Assembly: GCA_022818135.1 (NCBI GenBank)
Contig: JAFMSR010000007.1
Span: 5,759,270 to 5,823,269, forward strand
Direction: 5' to 3'
DNA: 64,000 nucleotides
From: Saxidomus purpurata
Taxonomy: Eukaryota > Mollusca > Bivalvia > Venerida > Veneridae
Shown: piece by piece, positions 12,671-25,049 of the stretch
Layout: each line of letters starts with the position of its first letter
How positions within the stretch are numbered: the first letter of the stretch is position 1
Notes under the pieces: model-generated
Database searches by the model: none
What the model saw: only the letters and a program-made list of their open reading frames with translations
Told to the model about the DNA's origin: nothing
Made by a program: the position numbers and the translations under genes

Positions 12671-13276
12671 TTGTTCTTAAATCTTTTTGCAAGATACATT
12701 GATAATTTTATGTTTTGACAAAATATCAACCTCCTGTGATATGACATATTCAGGTGGGTGAAAATAGTTTCAAGTATTTTTTTCTGTCCAAACCCCGAGT
12801 ATCTGTGAAGGATCGGAATGAGCTCATAAGTCAGAAATGACTCGCAGCGTATTATAATCAGCTAACAGTTTTACCAACCTTTCCTTTGAATGAGTTCATG
12901 TACATGCAGTCAAAGCTGACTAAAAAAGGGCGTTATATACGTTACATATCACACGGCCGTCTAATGTAGTCTGTATAACAATTTGTTTATCATTTATTCC
13001 CCAAAATATATTTTGATGATTCGAATACCATTTAACATGACTTGTGCCACTTTACTTTTCACTAATCTTATAAACCGGCTAAAAGGAATCTCCGAAGTAA
13101 TACGTTCACAAAGGAGTTGAATATCTATATGTTTACCTAGTGTATATCAGTCTTACATTTGCGTTTGTTTTTGTGGCACTGACATTCTTGATACATATTC
13201 TCTAACAAGGTAAGTGAAAATGTGATCTTGTTTTTTGGAACCAAATGACACCATACGCGAATGCATGCGCAACAGG

Positions 13277-14230
13277 AAGGCGAAAGTCGAAAGTCGAAAA
13301 CACGATGGTGAAAGTCGAAACCATGATGGTGAAAGTCGAAACCACGATGGTGAAAGTCGAAGCCACGATGGTGAAAGTCGAAACTACGATGATGAAAGTC
13401 GAAACCACGTTAAATCGAAACCACGATGGTGAAAGTCGAAACCAGGCGATGATGAAAGTCGAAACTACGATGGTGAAAGTCGAAACCACGATGGTGAAAG
13501 TCGAAACTACGATGATGAAAGTCGAAACTACGATGATGAAAGTCGAAACCACGATGGTGAAAGTCGAAACCACGATGGTGAAAGTCGAAACACGATGGTG
13601 AAAGTCGAAACCACGATGATGAAAGTCGAAACCACGATGATGAAAGTCGAAACCACGATGGTGAAAGTCGAAGCCACGATGGTGAAAGTCGAAACCACGA
13701 TGATGAAAATCGAAACTACATGGTGAAAGTCGAAACCACGATGGTGAAAGTCGAAAACACGATGGTGAAGGTCGAAACCACGATGGTGAAAGTCGAAACC
13801 ACGATGGTGAAAGTCGAAACCACGATGATGAAAGTCGAAACAACGATGATGAAAGTCGAAACCACGATGGTGAAAGTCGAAACCACGATGGTGAAAGTCG
13901 AAACTACGATGATGAAAGTCGAAACCAAAGTCGAAAACAAGTGATGAAAGTCGAAACTACGATGATGAAAGTTGAAACCACGATGGTGAAAGTCGAAAGC
14001 GAAACCACGATGGTGAAAGTCGAAACCACGATGGTGAAAACGCGAAATTATGTCGCGTTTTCACCATCGTGGTTTCGTGATTTCGTGTTTTCATCATCGT
14101 AGTTTCGTATTTTCACCATCGTGATTTCGACTTTCACCATCGTAATTTCGACTTTCGACTTTCACCATCGTGGTTTCGTGTTTTTATCATCGTGGTTTCG
14201 ACTTTCATCATCGTAGTTTCGAGCATCGTG
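13277..14230. repeat. Right minisatellite arm of the foldback element
   Basis: About 44 units of 21 bp, mirror image of the left arm; orientation switches near 14048. Confidence 0.92.
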
Positions 14231-14339
14231 GTATGGGGAGAAAAATAAAAACCGCGATGGTCCAAACGGAACACCGTAAGAAACCAATAAGTTATGATAT
14301 TCTTTTCCAGATCTTACCTTTTGTATTTTACCACTGAAG

Positions 14340-14530
14340 TTTCCAGTAGAATTTAACAAGAGGACCAAGATTGCTTTAAATCGCTCACCTGAATACCATT
14401 TGGTCAGGGTCAATTTGACCAAAGGAACACGCTTTGAACATACTTGGTAGAGGACCACTAGGCAATGCTGCGCAACGACTATTTAAGCTCTAGGCCTCAT
14501 GGTTCTGGACAGTATTTCCTTATAGTCCCG
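14340..14530 (+). repeat. Dispersed bivalve repeat ('cttggtagaggac' family)
   Basis: Shares 'acttggtagaggac', 'caatgctgc', 'atttaagctctagg' with 46640-46960 in the same order. Confidence 0.7.
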
Positions 14531-15285
14531 GAACCCAGGTCGATTTATTTACACTTTTGAGCAAGAGAACAATTTTCATATGTGCCAAATTTACATTGTA
14601 TGCTGTTTCAGGAACCAGATAACATAATTGCACAACCGGGGCCGATTGGTCAAAATCCAAAATAATAGAAAATTGCTATATTTCAATACTTGTCACAGAT
14701 ACACATTTAGACACTTCCAAGTTAAATTATATTTCACTGTTTACATGTAATACACCTAATTATATGAAAATAAGTACATATTTGCCACACATTTAATACC
14801 TAGATGAAAATAAACGGGTAAAATATAGCAAAAAAATCGTAACTTCTGTCACTTTTTTCGTGTAAATCGCCTTTCAATTTCATGCATTTTTAACATGACC
14901 ATTATAAATAGACAATTATAATCCTGCTATTCAAAAGACACTATAATGTAATACAATAAGCGAGAGATGTTTCAAAATGATAATTATTGGTGAGTTACAA
15001 CACGGATTTTAAATATGCCAGCAGCAGGCGATGGAATAAACAACCCGGCAATGGAATACAGACAGTGTAAGCGTTACAATTAATTTTCAAACAATATTTG
15101 TTTAAATCAGGATCATAGGTATAAAATATGAAGAAGAAAATTCTGAATAAGCACAAATTTTAAAAATCCGTGTTGAAATGGTAACGCAATGAGCTAAGTA
15201 AACAATAACGATAGGAAATTACATATGATTTACATTTAGTTGGATATTTACAAACCTGTTTTTTTATAACAAGATGGGTGTTCAG
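14531..15285. other. No gene recognised
   Basis: AT-rich, no ORF of note and no clear repeat structure. Confidence 0.5.
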
Positions 15286-15289
15286 AAGA

Positions 15290-16468
15290 ACACTTGTGTC
15301 GCCCTCTTACACTTTGTCAGAATAACCAATAATTTTGTGACAAAATCTAAGTACAAAAAGGGGCATAACTCTGGGACCTTGACTTACAAAATTTATATTT
15401 ATTGCTTATTTAAATAAGCAATGCAATTTCGAAAGTTTGATGAAGAAATCTTCAAAAATGACTAAGTTATAGCCAACATTAAATTTTCATGAGAAAATAT
15501 AAGTACAAAAGGGGCATACCCCTGTCGAATATGACCTTTATCTACAAAAGTTGGCGGCATCACGACCCTTTTGTCATAGGCAATACAATTGTTAAGTTTG
15601 ATACAGAAATCTTAAGAAATAGCAAAGTTATAGCCAAAACCTAAGTACAAAAAGGGGCATAACTCTGTCAGATATGACATTGACCTGCAAAATTTGGCGG
15701 CATCACGACCCTTTTGTCATAAGCAATGCAATTTGAAAGTTAGATGAAGAAATCTTAAGAAATGGCAAAGTTATAGCCAACGTTAAGTTTTAATGACACA
15801 ATCTAAGTACAAAAAGGCGCATAACTCATTATAACCTAAGTACAAAAAGGGGCATAACTCTGTCAAATATGACCTTGACCTGCAAAATTTGGCGGCATCA
15901 CGACCATTTTGTCATAAGCAATACAACTTAAGTTTGATGAAGAAATCTTAAGAAATGACCAAGTTATAGCCAACGTTCGGTTTATGTGACGGACGGATGG
16001 ACCGACGGACAAAGCGATCCCTATGTATCGCCTTTTCTCCGAAAGTCACACAAAAATGAAATTGAAAAAATAATGAAATAATGGAATCAGTAGATCTTCA
16101 AAACAATATTTCCAATTAATTGCACAATAGCTTCCCTTGGCTATAAATTTGCCGCTTGAGAACGCCATGACAAGCTTCTTCAAGCACTTTCAAAACATTT
16201 TAAAGGAAGTGTCTTACAAACCGAATATGAAAAAAATTCGGATATTTCCACTGAAAGGCACTGTTGTCGAAAGATTTGAAATTATTAGACATAAGGTTCA
16301 TCGTTTTAATGCCAAAAATAATTAGTTTTACATGCTGACCCATTCACGTACAAGGTTTTTTTAAGTTAATCATCATGTCAAGTCATGCGAGACAGAATAA
16401 TTTCAAACATACTGAAGGATACACATATATTCCTAAGATTGCAGCTAACTCTTTGATCACTAATCAGA
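15290..16468 (+). repeat. Dispersed bivalve repeat, tandem ~145-bp units plus spacer
   Basis: The 'ggggcata' core recurs near 15360, 15510, 15655 and 15850, and the 'ggcggcatcacgacc' core near 15553, 15698 and 15890. A spacer (16000-16468) mirrors 193-720 of the window at high identity. Tandem cores with distinct arms recall the pearl/Helentron-associated elements of bivalves, which is a class suggestion only. Confidence 0.8.
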
Positions 16469-17430
16469 TAGCTATTCACAAAAATGATCATATATCGATC
16501 TTTGCATGCATTAAATGGACTACGTTTACGAAAAAGTACTGCAAGCTGTGCTATTGAAAAGTGTGCATAAATATTGATTATGAAGTTTCTACATTTATTC
16601 CATATGCATATAGATAAAAATGCTATACTGCACATTTGTACATATCACGAACAATGACACATCGATATGGAATGTTCAAACTCATTTATATCCTTGAGAA
16701 GTCGATCCCAGTAAAGATTGGAAAAATATATTTCTGAAAAAATCGTAAGAGGACATAATATAAAAAGTACTTTCCAAACACAATCAAACAGAGGAGACAA
16801 CAACACTCGCCAAATGACTTACACAAATAAATCATTCAACTATGAGAAATGATGTCCTAAATATTTAAGTGATTTCATCGTTCAAAGTGACCATAATGAT
16901 TTTAAGAAAAATAATAACATTGATTTATACTCCTAGAATAGAACAATGAACACTGCCATAGTTTTAACCAAAATATTTACTCTGTAGAAGAGTCATTCAT
17001 TCCCGTTGAATACAGAGACAATATATGAAAACACCTTGTTTGGCTATCCTTTGTATCATTTTAACCTCACACATTTCCGTTGAATACAGAGACAATATAT
17101 AAAAACACCTTGTTTGCTATATTTTAACCTCACACATCCACGGACTCAATCTAAGATGAAATTGTGAAAATGAAGTAAGCCCTGCTATGTGATTGTGGCC
17201 GTTATTAAATGCATATTGTTGAAGAGCCAAATACCAATAATAGATTTTTAAAACAGTTTTATAATATGATGTTAGATTATGATGAAATGGGAAGAACAAA
17301 CCTGGCAACTGGAATTAAGCAAATGGTTTCACCTATATCTAGAACCGGCAAAGTGTAATAAATGAAACTGGAATTAAGCAAATGGTTTCACCTATATCTG
17401 GAACCAACAAAATGTAATAAATGAAACTAA
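16469..17430. other. No gene; two small tandem duplications
   Basis: A ~74-bp unit (starting near 17003 and 17077, 'cgttgaatacagagacaat') and a ~59-bp unit (near 17307 and 17366, 'aactggaattaagcaaatgg') are each present twice in tandem. Confidence 0.7.
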
Positions 17431-17455
17431 TTATATCAAATATTTTACAACGAGA

Positions 17456-17760
17456 ATGTGTGATCAATGTAAGCAAACCTGGAATGAATATATTATTAAT
17501 TGTTCTAAGTTAACATCATATAGCCAATTCAAACCAAATTTTGAACATGAACTGTATTTATCTAGTATAACAATACTAATATGTAGATGCGCATTAGCGC
17601 GGTTACGAACGTATTCACATGAGTTAGAAATTGTATACGGTAGATATAGCAAGGAAATACTTTTGTAAATTTTGTAAGACAGCTGTAGAAACAGAGTATC
17701 ATTTTAAGAGTATTCTTAGTATTAGATCTGTCTTGCATGTAATCGTCTTCCTGTGTATCT
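17456..17760 (+). pseudogene. 3' end of a non-LTR retrotransposon ORF2
   Basis: The frame from 17456 to 17668 reads NCSKLTSYSQFK, then HELYLSSI, LARLRTYSHELEIVYGRY. After a frame break near 17650 it continues KFCKTAVETEYHF. This is the order of the LINE ORF2 C-terminus: SKL-x-Y-x-x-FK, LA-x-x-R-x-x-x-H-x-LEI-x-x-GRY, then C-x-x-C with E-x-EYHF. Only the tail remains, with stops and a frameshift; it is not a functional gene. Confidence 0.7.
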
Positions 17761-17907
17761 TCTTCTGAAATACGGTATTATTTCAACATTAAGACAAATA
17801 ATAACGCAGGGTTTATGAATATGCATGTTATATACCGTTTTGCGGATATTCACCTCCAAAAAAAAAAAAAAACGGTCTATGTATCAATAAATGTTAACAT
17901 GCATTAT

Positions 17908-19193
17908 TTACCGAGAAAATATCCCGATAGGTTCTGAATCATAGCCAAATAATTCAAAGTCATACTTATAAAGTTGTTTTACTTTGTTCAGAAGAGGCAA
18001 TGGAACTGTTTTGTAGTTATCTAACATATACTGACGTCTCTGAACTTTTGGATCAAGACCAAGATTTTCCTGTTTTTTTAAAGCTTTTAGAGCGTATCTC
18101 AAAAACACTGGAATTGCGCCTCCCTTCCTAGAACGAAACATTTCAGTATCGAGCATTTCTACAGGAAACGACAACGTTTTATGGATATAGCCATTCATCT
18201 GAAAGACTGACCACAATCTTTTTGCGATTAGTTCGTGACGAAAGCATGAATCGTTTTTGAAGTTGAAGTTATATCTTATCAGCATAAGAATTTCTTCCTT
18301 TGCTCTTGATTTCGGGTTGGTATCTTCCAGGAGATCATGTCCAAAATCTTTCAGAATGAATTTACTGTCGTTACTAAACGTTTCCATTTTACCAATGACG
18401 TCATAACTCACGAGACAGGGACTACACAATCGGTATAATGGAGCCCAATGACTATTCAGCGTTTCGGAATGTTCGACTATATGAGTCAGGAACTCTTCAA
18501 AGGTAATGTTATTGATACATTTTGCCTTAATATCGAGTCTAAAGTTTGGACCAGCAAATTTCCAAAAGTCAGGTAAATAAAGTTTATCTACATAACCTGA
18601 CCACAGTCGCGAGTAAGGTTCACGTACAAACATGAGGTTCTTTCCCTTCGTCATTGCTTCACTTTTTAAAGCATTTGAGAGATATTTAAATCTTTTGATA
18701 TTTTTCCATTTCCCGGAATGAACGTACGTTCTGTCTATATCTGACGGATTTTTGACTGACCACTTTTTCGGATAATCACCGGTAAGAAATCGGAGCACAG
18801 ACTTCCAAAATGTACTGCCAACCTTTGGTGAGTCACAGTAATTAAGCATGTTTGGGATAGAATAAACAAAACCAGTATGTTTTCCTCTAAGTTTTTCCCA
18901 AAATGGAAGTTTGATGAGTTCTGCACATTTATCTTTCACAACCTGTATTCGTTTGTTGATAACCTGAGCATATTTCTGAATTCCCTCTCTTTGCAGATTA
19001 TCTCCTTGTTTTAATTCCCTGTTTGAATAATGCTTATCTTCATTTTTTCTTTTAAATATTTGTTTATTTTCCAAACTTCTGTTTGATCCATCAAGGTCTT
19101 CATATTTCTGAAAATAAAACATCGCGTAAACAAAGCGACAAAAGGTATAAAGGAATTTTACTGTGGCTAAAACGATTGACGGATTTGTTATAC
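17908..19193 (-). CDS. Carbohydrate sulfotransferase, catalytic (last) exon
   Basis: Type II Golgi enzyme expected to move sulfate from PAPS to a sugar hydroxyl of glycans. The family is Sulfotransfer_2 (HNK-1ST/CHST8-14). In the 433-codon open frame, residues 125-142 (CDSPKVGSTFWKSVLRFL) form the 5'-phosphosulfate loop. Residues 194-207 (FVREPYSRLWSGYV) form the 3'-phosphate site. Residues 254-280 carry the family's HWAP...LC-x-PC...YD-x-IGKMET region. N-glycosylation sequons occur at N43, N234, N280 and N319. The open frame begins with TTG, not ATG, so its 5' end is not a real start. Two splice acceptors are seen: TTTTTCAG before 19193 and TTTTATTTTCAG before 19107. The sequence upstream of 19107 is hydrophobic and may be intron. 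The stop is TAA at 17908-17910. Family is confident; 5' structure and sugar substrate are not. Confidence 0.88.
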
Positions 19194-19215
19194 CTGAAAA
19201 ACAACTCAAGCCTCA

Positions 19216-19314
19216 GTTACTCGAGTGGAAAAAACATCTCTTGCACTTGACGATTGCACACACAAGAAACACTGCATACATCGGAAGTAGGTGTTTGTTC
19301 AGTTGATCTTCCAT
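19216..19314 (-). CDS. Alternative small signal-anchor ORF upstream of the sulfotransferase exon
   Basis: ATG at 19314 opens a 33-codon frame with a hydrophobic stretch (LLPMYAVFLVCAIV) followed by basic residues, ending TGA at 19213. It lies only ~20 bases upstream of the first acceptor of the sulfotransferase exon. No good in-phase donor is visible, so it is a weak first-exon candidate. Confidence 0.15.
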
Positions 19315-19649
19315 TAAATGACATTTTAAATTTGATTGCTTTTTTGTTCGATGCAAAAGATCTTACGCTCAGATAACTCTGTCATGTTTGGGTTAAAAAC
19401 GACCCTTTTTAAAAAATAATTTAGGGAAACTTTTATTTGAATTGTTATTCATATATTTAATTACCTTTATGTTCTGGTATTCATTTCCCGTTGTGTACTC
19501 TTCAAGTTTGGGACTTGCAAACCTCAATGAAAAAGTAACTGCGGTTCCTGGAAAAGTTCAATATGAGTTATAAGATAATATTTGGTACTACCGTTTGAAA
19601 AATAAATGTGTTAAATAGAATTTAACAAGACTGTCCAACGGTCACAAAA

Positions 19650-20290
19650 TACGCCCGACAAGGAGGCATAACTCAGTATGTGACAGTTCATAGGTTTTTT
19701 AAAACCTGTTCAAACTACAAAGCGGACAAGGCTAATTCTCTTGTTTGAACTAGAGAGCTGAGAAGGCTAATTTCCTAATTTTTCGATAATCCAAGGGTCA
19801 TAATCTAAAAGTACCTTGGCCAATTTTGCTGGCTATCAAACTTCGCCTGGACATTACGCCCACACATATTTTCACCAAGTTTGTTGAAGATCGGATGAAA
19901 ACTGCTTGATTAAGAGAGCGGACAAGGCTAATTTGTGCAATTTTGCATAATTTAAGGTCAATTATTCAAATGTGCCTTAAGCGATTTGGCTGGTTATCGA
20001 ACTTGGCTGAAACATTATGCCCACAAATATTTTCACCAAGTTTGGTGAAGATAGAATGAGAACTATTTAACTTAGAGAGTTGAAATTTGGTCAATTCTAC
20101 ATAATTCAAGGGCCATAATCCAAAAGTTCATAAATTCAACATTGGTTATTCAAAAATGCCTACGTAACTTTGGCTGGTTATCGATCTATGCCGAGACATT
20201 ATGCCAACACACATGTTCAGCAAGTTTGACGAAGATCTGATGAAAACTGTTCGACTTAGAAAACGGATGAAGTGTGGACGTCGCCCGGCC
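19650..20290 (+). repeat. Tandem dispersed bivalve repeat, ~160-185-bp unit
   Basis: Three to four units with 'ttggctggttatcga', 'cattatgcc' and 'ttttcaccaagtttg', starting near 19826, 19988 and 20170. The same unit style is common in bivalve genomes. Confidence 0.8.
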
Positions 20291-20899
20291 GCAACAGGTG
20301 TTCCTATAATACAAAAATGTTCGTCCTTTCGGGCGTATAAAAAGACAGTTGCAGGTATCAAAAAGGTTCTGACCAATATTTGTCATTAAAGAAATAATAA
20401 TCCATAACTTTCAATGAGCTTTATCATTCTGTTACTTACTCTTCATTACTGTAATGTACCTCTCCTCTCTTTCTCTATCTTCATCTCAACTTCTGCTCCT
20501 ATGTATCTTTCTACTTAATTATTTCAAATATGTCGTGTACATACTTCTACAGGTGCTCCATTGTGTAAGGTAGAGTGCCGGACTACCATCATCATATTTC
20601 GACCGTGAACCGTTATAATCCTTTATTAAAGCGCCAGTACCGATCAGAACCCTAGAAAGCTGTGATCGGAAGTAGTTAATAAAAGTTGCAAGAATACGGG
20701 TCTACAATCTATGTCAAGTAAATAAGGTAAACTTAAATACTGACACTACAGGGAAACTTATCGTCGCAATAAACAACTCTGAACAGTGCAGTGCTTATTC
20801 CATGATGTACAATCAACAGCTTCAATCCACTACAAACTATGTATCAATTTCCCTAGCAGCGCAATGTGGTAGTAAAACAATTAATACTAGACACGTTGG
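20291..20899. other. No gene recognised
   Basis: AT-rich sequence. A 'gtagagtgccggact' stretch near 20575 loosely resembles a tRNA box A but lacks a matching arm. Confidence 0.4.
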
Positions 20900-23868
20900 T
20901 TGCACTCAACGACTCCACAATATCGTCTTAATTCAATGCATCACAACATAGGCGCTATCCGCTGATCCGTAAGACAGTCCTAATCATGTGCTAAACAACA
21001 AGGTACTTATCTGCTACTCCATCACCTTGTCTTAATGCATTGATCCACGAAATGTTCCTACTGCTACTCCACTACCTGGTTCTAATACGCTGCGCCACTA
21101 TATGGTCCTAAACCGCTGTTCCATAGCATTGTCCTACCCTGCTGATCCATGACATGGTCCTTAACAAAAAGTCGTAATCCTCTACGCCACAAGGTCTCTA
21201 TCCGCTATCCACAAATATTGTCCTAACCGTTACTTCACAACATGGTCCTAATCCACTGCTCCACAACATGGTCCCTATTCGATGTCCACAGCATTGTCCA
21301 AATCAACCGCTGTACAAGACGGTACTAATCCGCTGCTCCACAACATGGTCCAAATCCACTGCACCACAACATTGCCCAAATCGGCTGCTCCACAACATGA
21401 TCCTTATACGCTGCTCAACACCATGATGCTAAGCCACTGCTCTACAATATCATCCCAATCCGCTGCTCTACAACATGATCCTAATCCGCTGCTCTATAAC
21501 ATGTACTTAATCTGCTTCTCTACAAGATGGACCTAATCTGATGCTTAACTATATGGTTCAAATCCGCTGCTATACAATATGATTGCAATCCGCTGTTCTA
21601 CAACATGGGTCTAATTCGCTGCTCTACAACACACACCTTATTTGCTACTCCAGAATATGGTCCGAATCTGCTGTATATAACATAATTCTTATCCGCTGCT
21701 CTATAATCTTGACTTCATCCGCTTCTCTTCAACATGGACCTTACTGTTGCTCCACAACATAAATCTAATCCGCTGCTCTACAACATGGTCCTAATCCGCT
21801 GCTCTACAACATGGTCCTAATCCGCTGGGCTAAAACATGGTCCAAATTAACTACCTTTCAACATAAATCTTATCCGCTGCTCTACAATATTGTCCCAATC
21901 TGCTGCTCTATAACATGATCCTAATCCGCTGCTCTACAACATGGACCTAAGTCGATGTTCTACAACATGATCCGATCTGCTCTACAACACGTTCCTCATC
22001 CATTGCTTTACAACACAGAACTAATATGCTACTCTGCAACAAGGACTTAATCCGCTGCTCTATAACATAGACCTTATCCGCTGCTCTACAACATGGACCT
22101 TATCCGCTGCTCTACAACAAGGACCTAATCCGCTGCTCTACAACATGGACCTTATCCGCTGCTCAACAACATGGCCCCGATCCGCTGCTCTACAACATTG
22201 ACCTAAACCGCTGCTCTACACCATAGACATAATCCGCTACTTTATAATATGGTCCTAATCTACTGATCTCCAACATGGACCTTATCCGCTGCTCTACAAC
22301 AAGGACCTAATCCGCTGCTCTACAACATGGACCTTATCCGCTGCTCTACAACATGGACCTTATCCGCTGCTCTACAACATGGCCCCGATCCGCTGCTCTA
22401 CAACATTGACCTAAACCGCTGCTCTACACCATAGACATAATCCGCTACTTTATAATATGGTCCCAATCTACTGATCTCCAACATGGACCTTATCCGCTGC
22501 TCTACAACAAGGACCTAATCCGCTGCTCTACAACATAGACCTTATCCGCTGCTCTACAACATAGACCTTATCCGCTGCTCTACAACATGGACCTTATCCG
22601 CTGCTCTACAACATGAACCTTATCCGCTGCTCTACAACATGAACCTTATCCACTGCTCCACAACATGGTCCCGATCCGCTGCTCTACAACATGGACCTTA
22701 TCCGCTGCTCTACAACATGGACCTTATCCGCTGCTCTACAACATGAACCTTATCCGCTGCTCTACAACATGGACCTTATCCGCTGCTCTACAACATGGTC
22801 CCGATCCGCTGCTCTACAACATGGACCTTATCCGCTGCTCTACAACATGGACCTTATCCGCTGCTCTACAACATGAACCTTATCCGCTGCTCTACAACAT
22901 GGACCTTATCCGCTGCTCTACAACATAGACCTTATCCGCTGCTCTACAACATGAACCTTATCCGCTGCTCTACAACATGGACCTTATCCGCTGCTCTACA
23001 ACATGGACCTTATCCACTGCTCCACAACATGGACCTTATCCGCTGCTCTACAACATGGACCTTATCCGCTGCTCTACAACATAGACCTTATCCGCTGCTC
23101 TACAACATAGACCTTATCCGCTGCTCTACAACATGGACCTTATCCGCTGCTCTACAACATGGTCCCGATCCGCTGCTCTACAACATAGACCTTATCCACT
23201 GCTCCACAACATGGTCCCGATCCGCTGCTCTACAACATAGACCTTATCCGCTGCTCCACAATATGGTCCCGATCCGCTGCTCTACAACATAGACCTTATC
23301 CACTGCTCCACAACATGGTCCCGATCCGCTGCTCTACAACATAGACCTTATCCGCTGCTCTACAACATGAACCTTATCCGCTGCTCTACAACAAGGACCT
23401 AATCCGCTGCTCTACAACATGGACCTTATCCGCTGCTCTACAACATGGACCTTATCCGCTGCTCTACAACATGGACCTTATCCGCTGCTCTACAACATGG
23501 TCCCGATCCGCTGCTCTACAACATAGACCTTATCCACTGCTCCATAACATGGTCCCGATCCGCTGCTCTACAACATGGACCTTATCCGCTGCTCTACAAC
23601 ATGAACCTTATCCACTGCTCCACAACATGGTCCCGATCCGCTGCTCTACAACATGGACCTTATCCGCTGCTCTACAACATGGACCTTATCCGCTGCTCAA
23701 CAACATGGCCCCGATCCGCTGCTCTACAACATTGACCTAAACCGCTGCTCTACACCATAGACATAATCCGCTTCTTTATAATATGGTCCCAATCTACTGA
23801 TCTCCAACATGATCCTTATCCACTGCTCCATAATATGGATTTAATTCGCTGCTCTACAATATGTACAC
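20900..23868. repeat. 26-bp minisatellite, ~114 units, with 208-bp higher-order repeat
   Basis: The unit is CTGCTCTACAACATGG plus ACCTTATCCG. Edges are degenerate, the middle (about 21770-23760) nearly uniform. A block marked by 'gatctccaacatg' occurs at 22265, 22473 and 23799; the spacings are 208 (8 x 26) and 1326 (51 x 26), so unit length is kept exactly. Because 26 is not a multiple of three, all three plus frames read the same 26-residue pattern; the open frames at 22665-23740 are artefacts. Confidence 0.97.
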
Positions 23869-23919
23869 GCTCTTACTAAAAATAAATTCATTTGGGCATA
23901 TATATATCATTTGTCCTTA

Positions 23920-24155
23920 AAAAAATTGTTTTACGATTCCGGATCACTGTGACCTTGACCATTGACCTACTAACCTCAAAATCAAAAGGGGTCATCTGCT
24001 GGAAATCATCTCCGGAAATCGTTCTACTGTTCCATGCCACTGTGACATTGACCTCAATAGACTGATGTCTTCTGTTAGACATGACCAATCTTCACATCAA
24101 GTTTCAAGATCCTAGGTCTAATCGTTCTAAAGTTATCATCCGGAAACCACATCAA
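23920..24155 (-). repeat. Dispersed repeat with 'actgtgaccttgacc'
   Basis: Two approximate half-units, 'cactgtgaccttgacc' and 'cactgtgacattgacc', followed by 'catcaagtttcaagatcctagg' pieces and 'atcatccggaaacca'. I recognise this as a common bivalve family. Confidence 0.6.
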
Positions 24156-24480
24156 CATCATTATAGTAATATAACATAGAGGTAGACTTACAAAGTCTGT
24201 TGAGAATAGGACTTTTATGAATGTTATAACCTTCTCTCTATATAAGGCTATCTATTTTCAATACCAGGTTCAATATACTAGTATCTAATAACATTTCATT
24301 TCATTACAGTCAGCAAGGAGATCTTGTAAACATTCTATGATAAATGAGTTTTTTCTAACCACTGTTGCCAGCCTACCATAGAGTTTGCTGCATTGCCGAG
24401 TATGCAATCAAAACTTCTTGGATTCGTTAAAGGGTTTAAAAATGTAATAAGAAATGTAATCTATAATTAATAAAAAGAGT

Positions 24481-24595
24481 CGCAATTTATTTCGCATTAT
24501 CGCCATCGTGACTTCGGACATTGTCATCGTAACTTTTCTCATCACTAACGTAACTTCGCACATCTCCACCGCCAGTTAGCGTTATCACCAAATGT
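24481..24595 (+). repeat. Degenerate array related to the 21-bp foldback repeat
   Basis: Reads 'atttcgcattatcgccatcg', 'gacttcggacattgtcatcg', 'taacttttctcatcactaacg' in ~21-bp steps. These match the CGACTTTCACCATCGTGATTT pattern of 11.7-14.2 kb with many changes. Confidence 0.5.
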
Positions 24596-25049
24596 GCAGA
24601 AGCATTCATTTTAGAAATGGTAAAACTTCGTCTTGGCATCACGTTTCCGTATTGTCTACAAAGCTGTATGTAGAGTTAGTATTAATAAAGTCCAAGTACG
24701 CCCAGATATAATTGCCAATCAAATAGCTAAAATTTGCAATAATTGAACATTTTCTATAATATCTTTGTTCTATGTACACAATGTAATTGTAACCGAAATC
24801 AAAGTCCAAGTCAGTACTCACAGAAAAGGCTAGCCACGTAGTTTGTTACCCACATACTGCATCGTTGATATTTTTTATAAACAACTGCGAAATTCGCTTC
24901 ACTTGATGTTTCAGTTACCAATTCCATCATAAACACAAAAGCTTCATTTCGTTTTAGTAGCTCAATCTAAATTCAGTTACCATCGTGTTGAAAGACAAAC
25001 AGAAAAATACGTTCATAATTATAAATTATATAAAGTGAGACACACAAAC
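24596..25049. other. No gene recognised
   Basis: AT-rich, presumably intron if the sulfotransferase exon pairing is right. Confidence 0.4.

Larger units (their letters stand above)
11684..14284. mobile_element. 2.6-kb foldback element made of 21-bp repeats, with 6-bp target duplication
   Basis: The element runs 11690-14278 and is flanked by AGAAAC on both sides (11684-11689, 14279-14284). Both ends begin TACGGTGTTCCGTTTGG (inverted). The first ~245 bp of the two arms match almost base for base, including the order of variant repeats. Each arm is itself a palindrome: 21-bp units (GAAACCACGATGATGAAAGTC) run one way, switch at an AT-rich centre (near 11915 and 14048, cgcg-N-cgcg), and run the other way. 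A unique core of about 840 bp (12430-13270) separates the arms. The open frames inside the arrays (MMKVETT, DGESRNH patterns) are period artefacts. Confidence 0.85.

Noticed and set aside
11950..13944. Long open frames with MMKVETT, DGESRNH and FTIVVST repeats, up to 213 codons
   Set aside because: The 21-bp period is a multiple of three, so any frame without a stop in one unit stays open. All appear on both strands and several frames at once.
20560..20640. Possible tRNA gene near 'gtagagtgccggact'
   Set aside because: No anticodon stem or T-arm could be paired.
22665..23740. Open frames with a repeating 26-residue pattern
   Set aside because: Produced by the 26-bp minisatellite read through three units; the same pattern appears in every plus frame.
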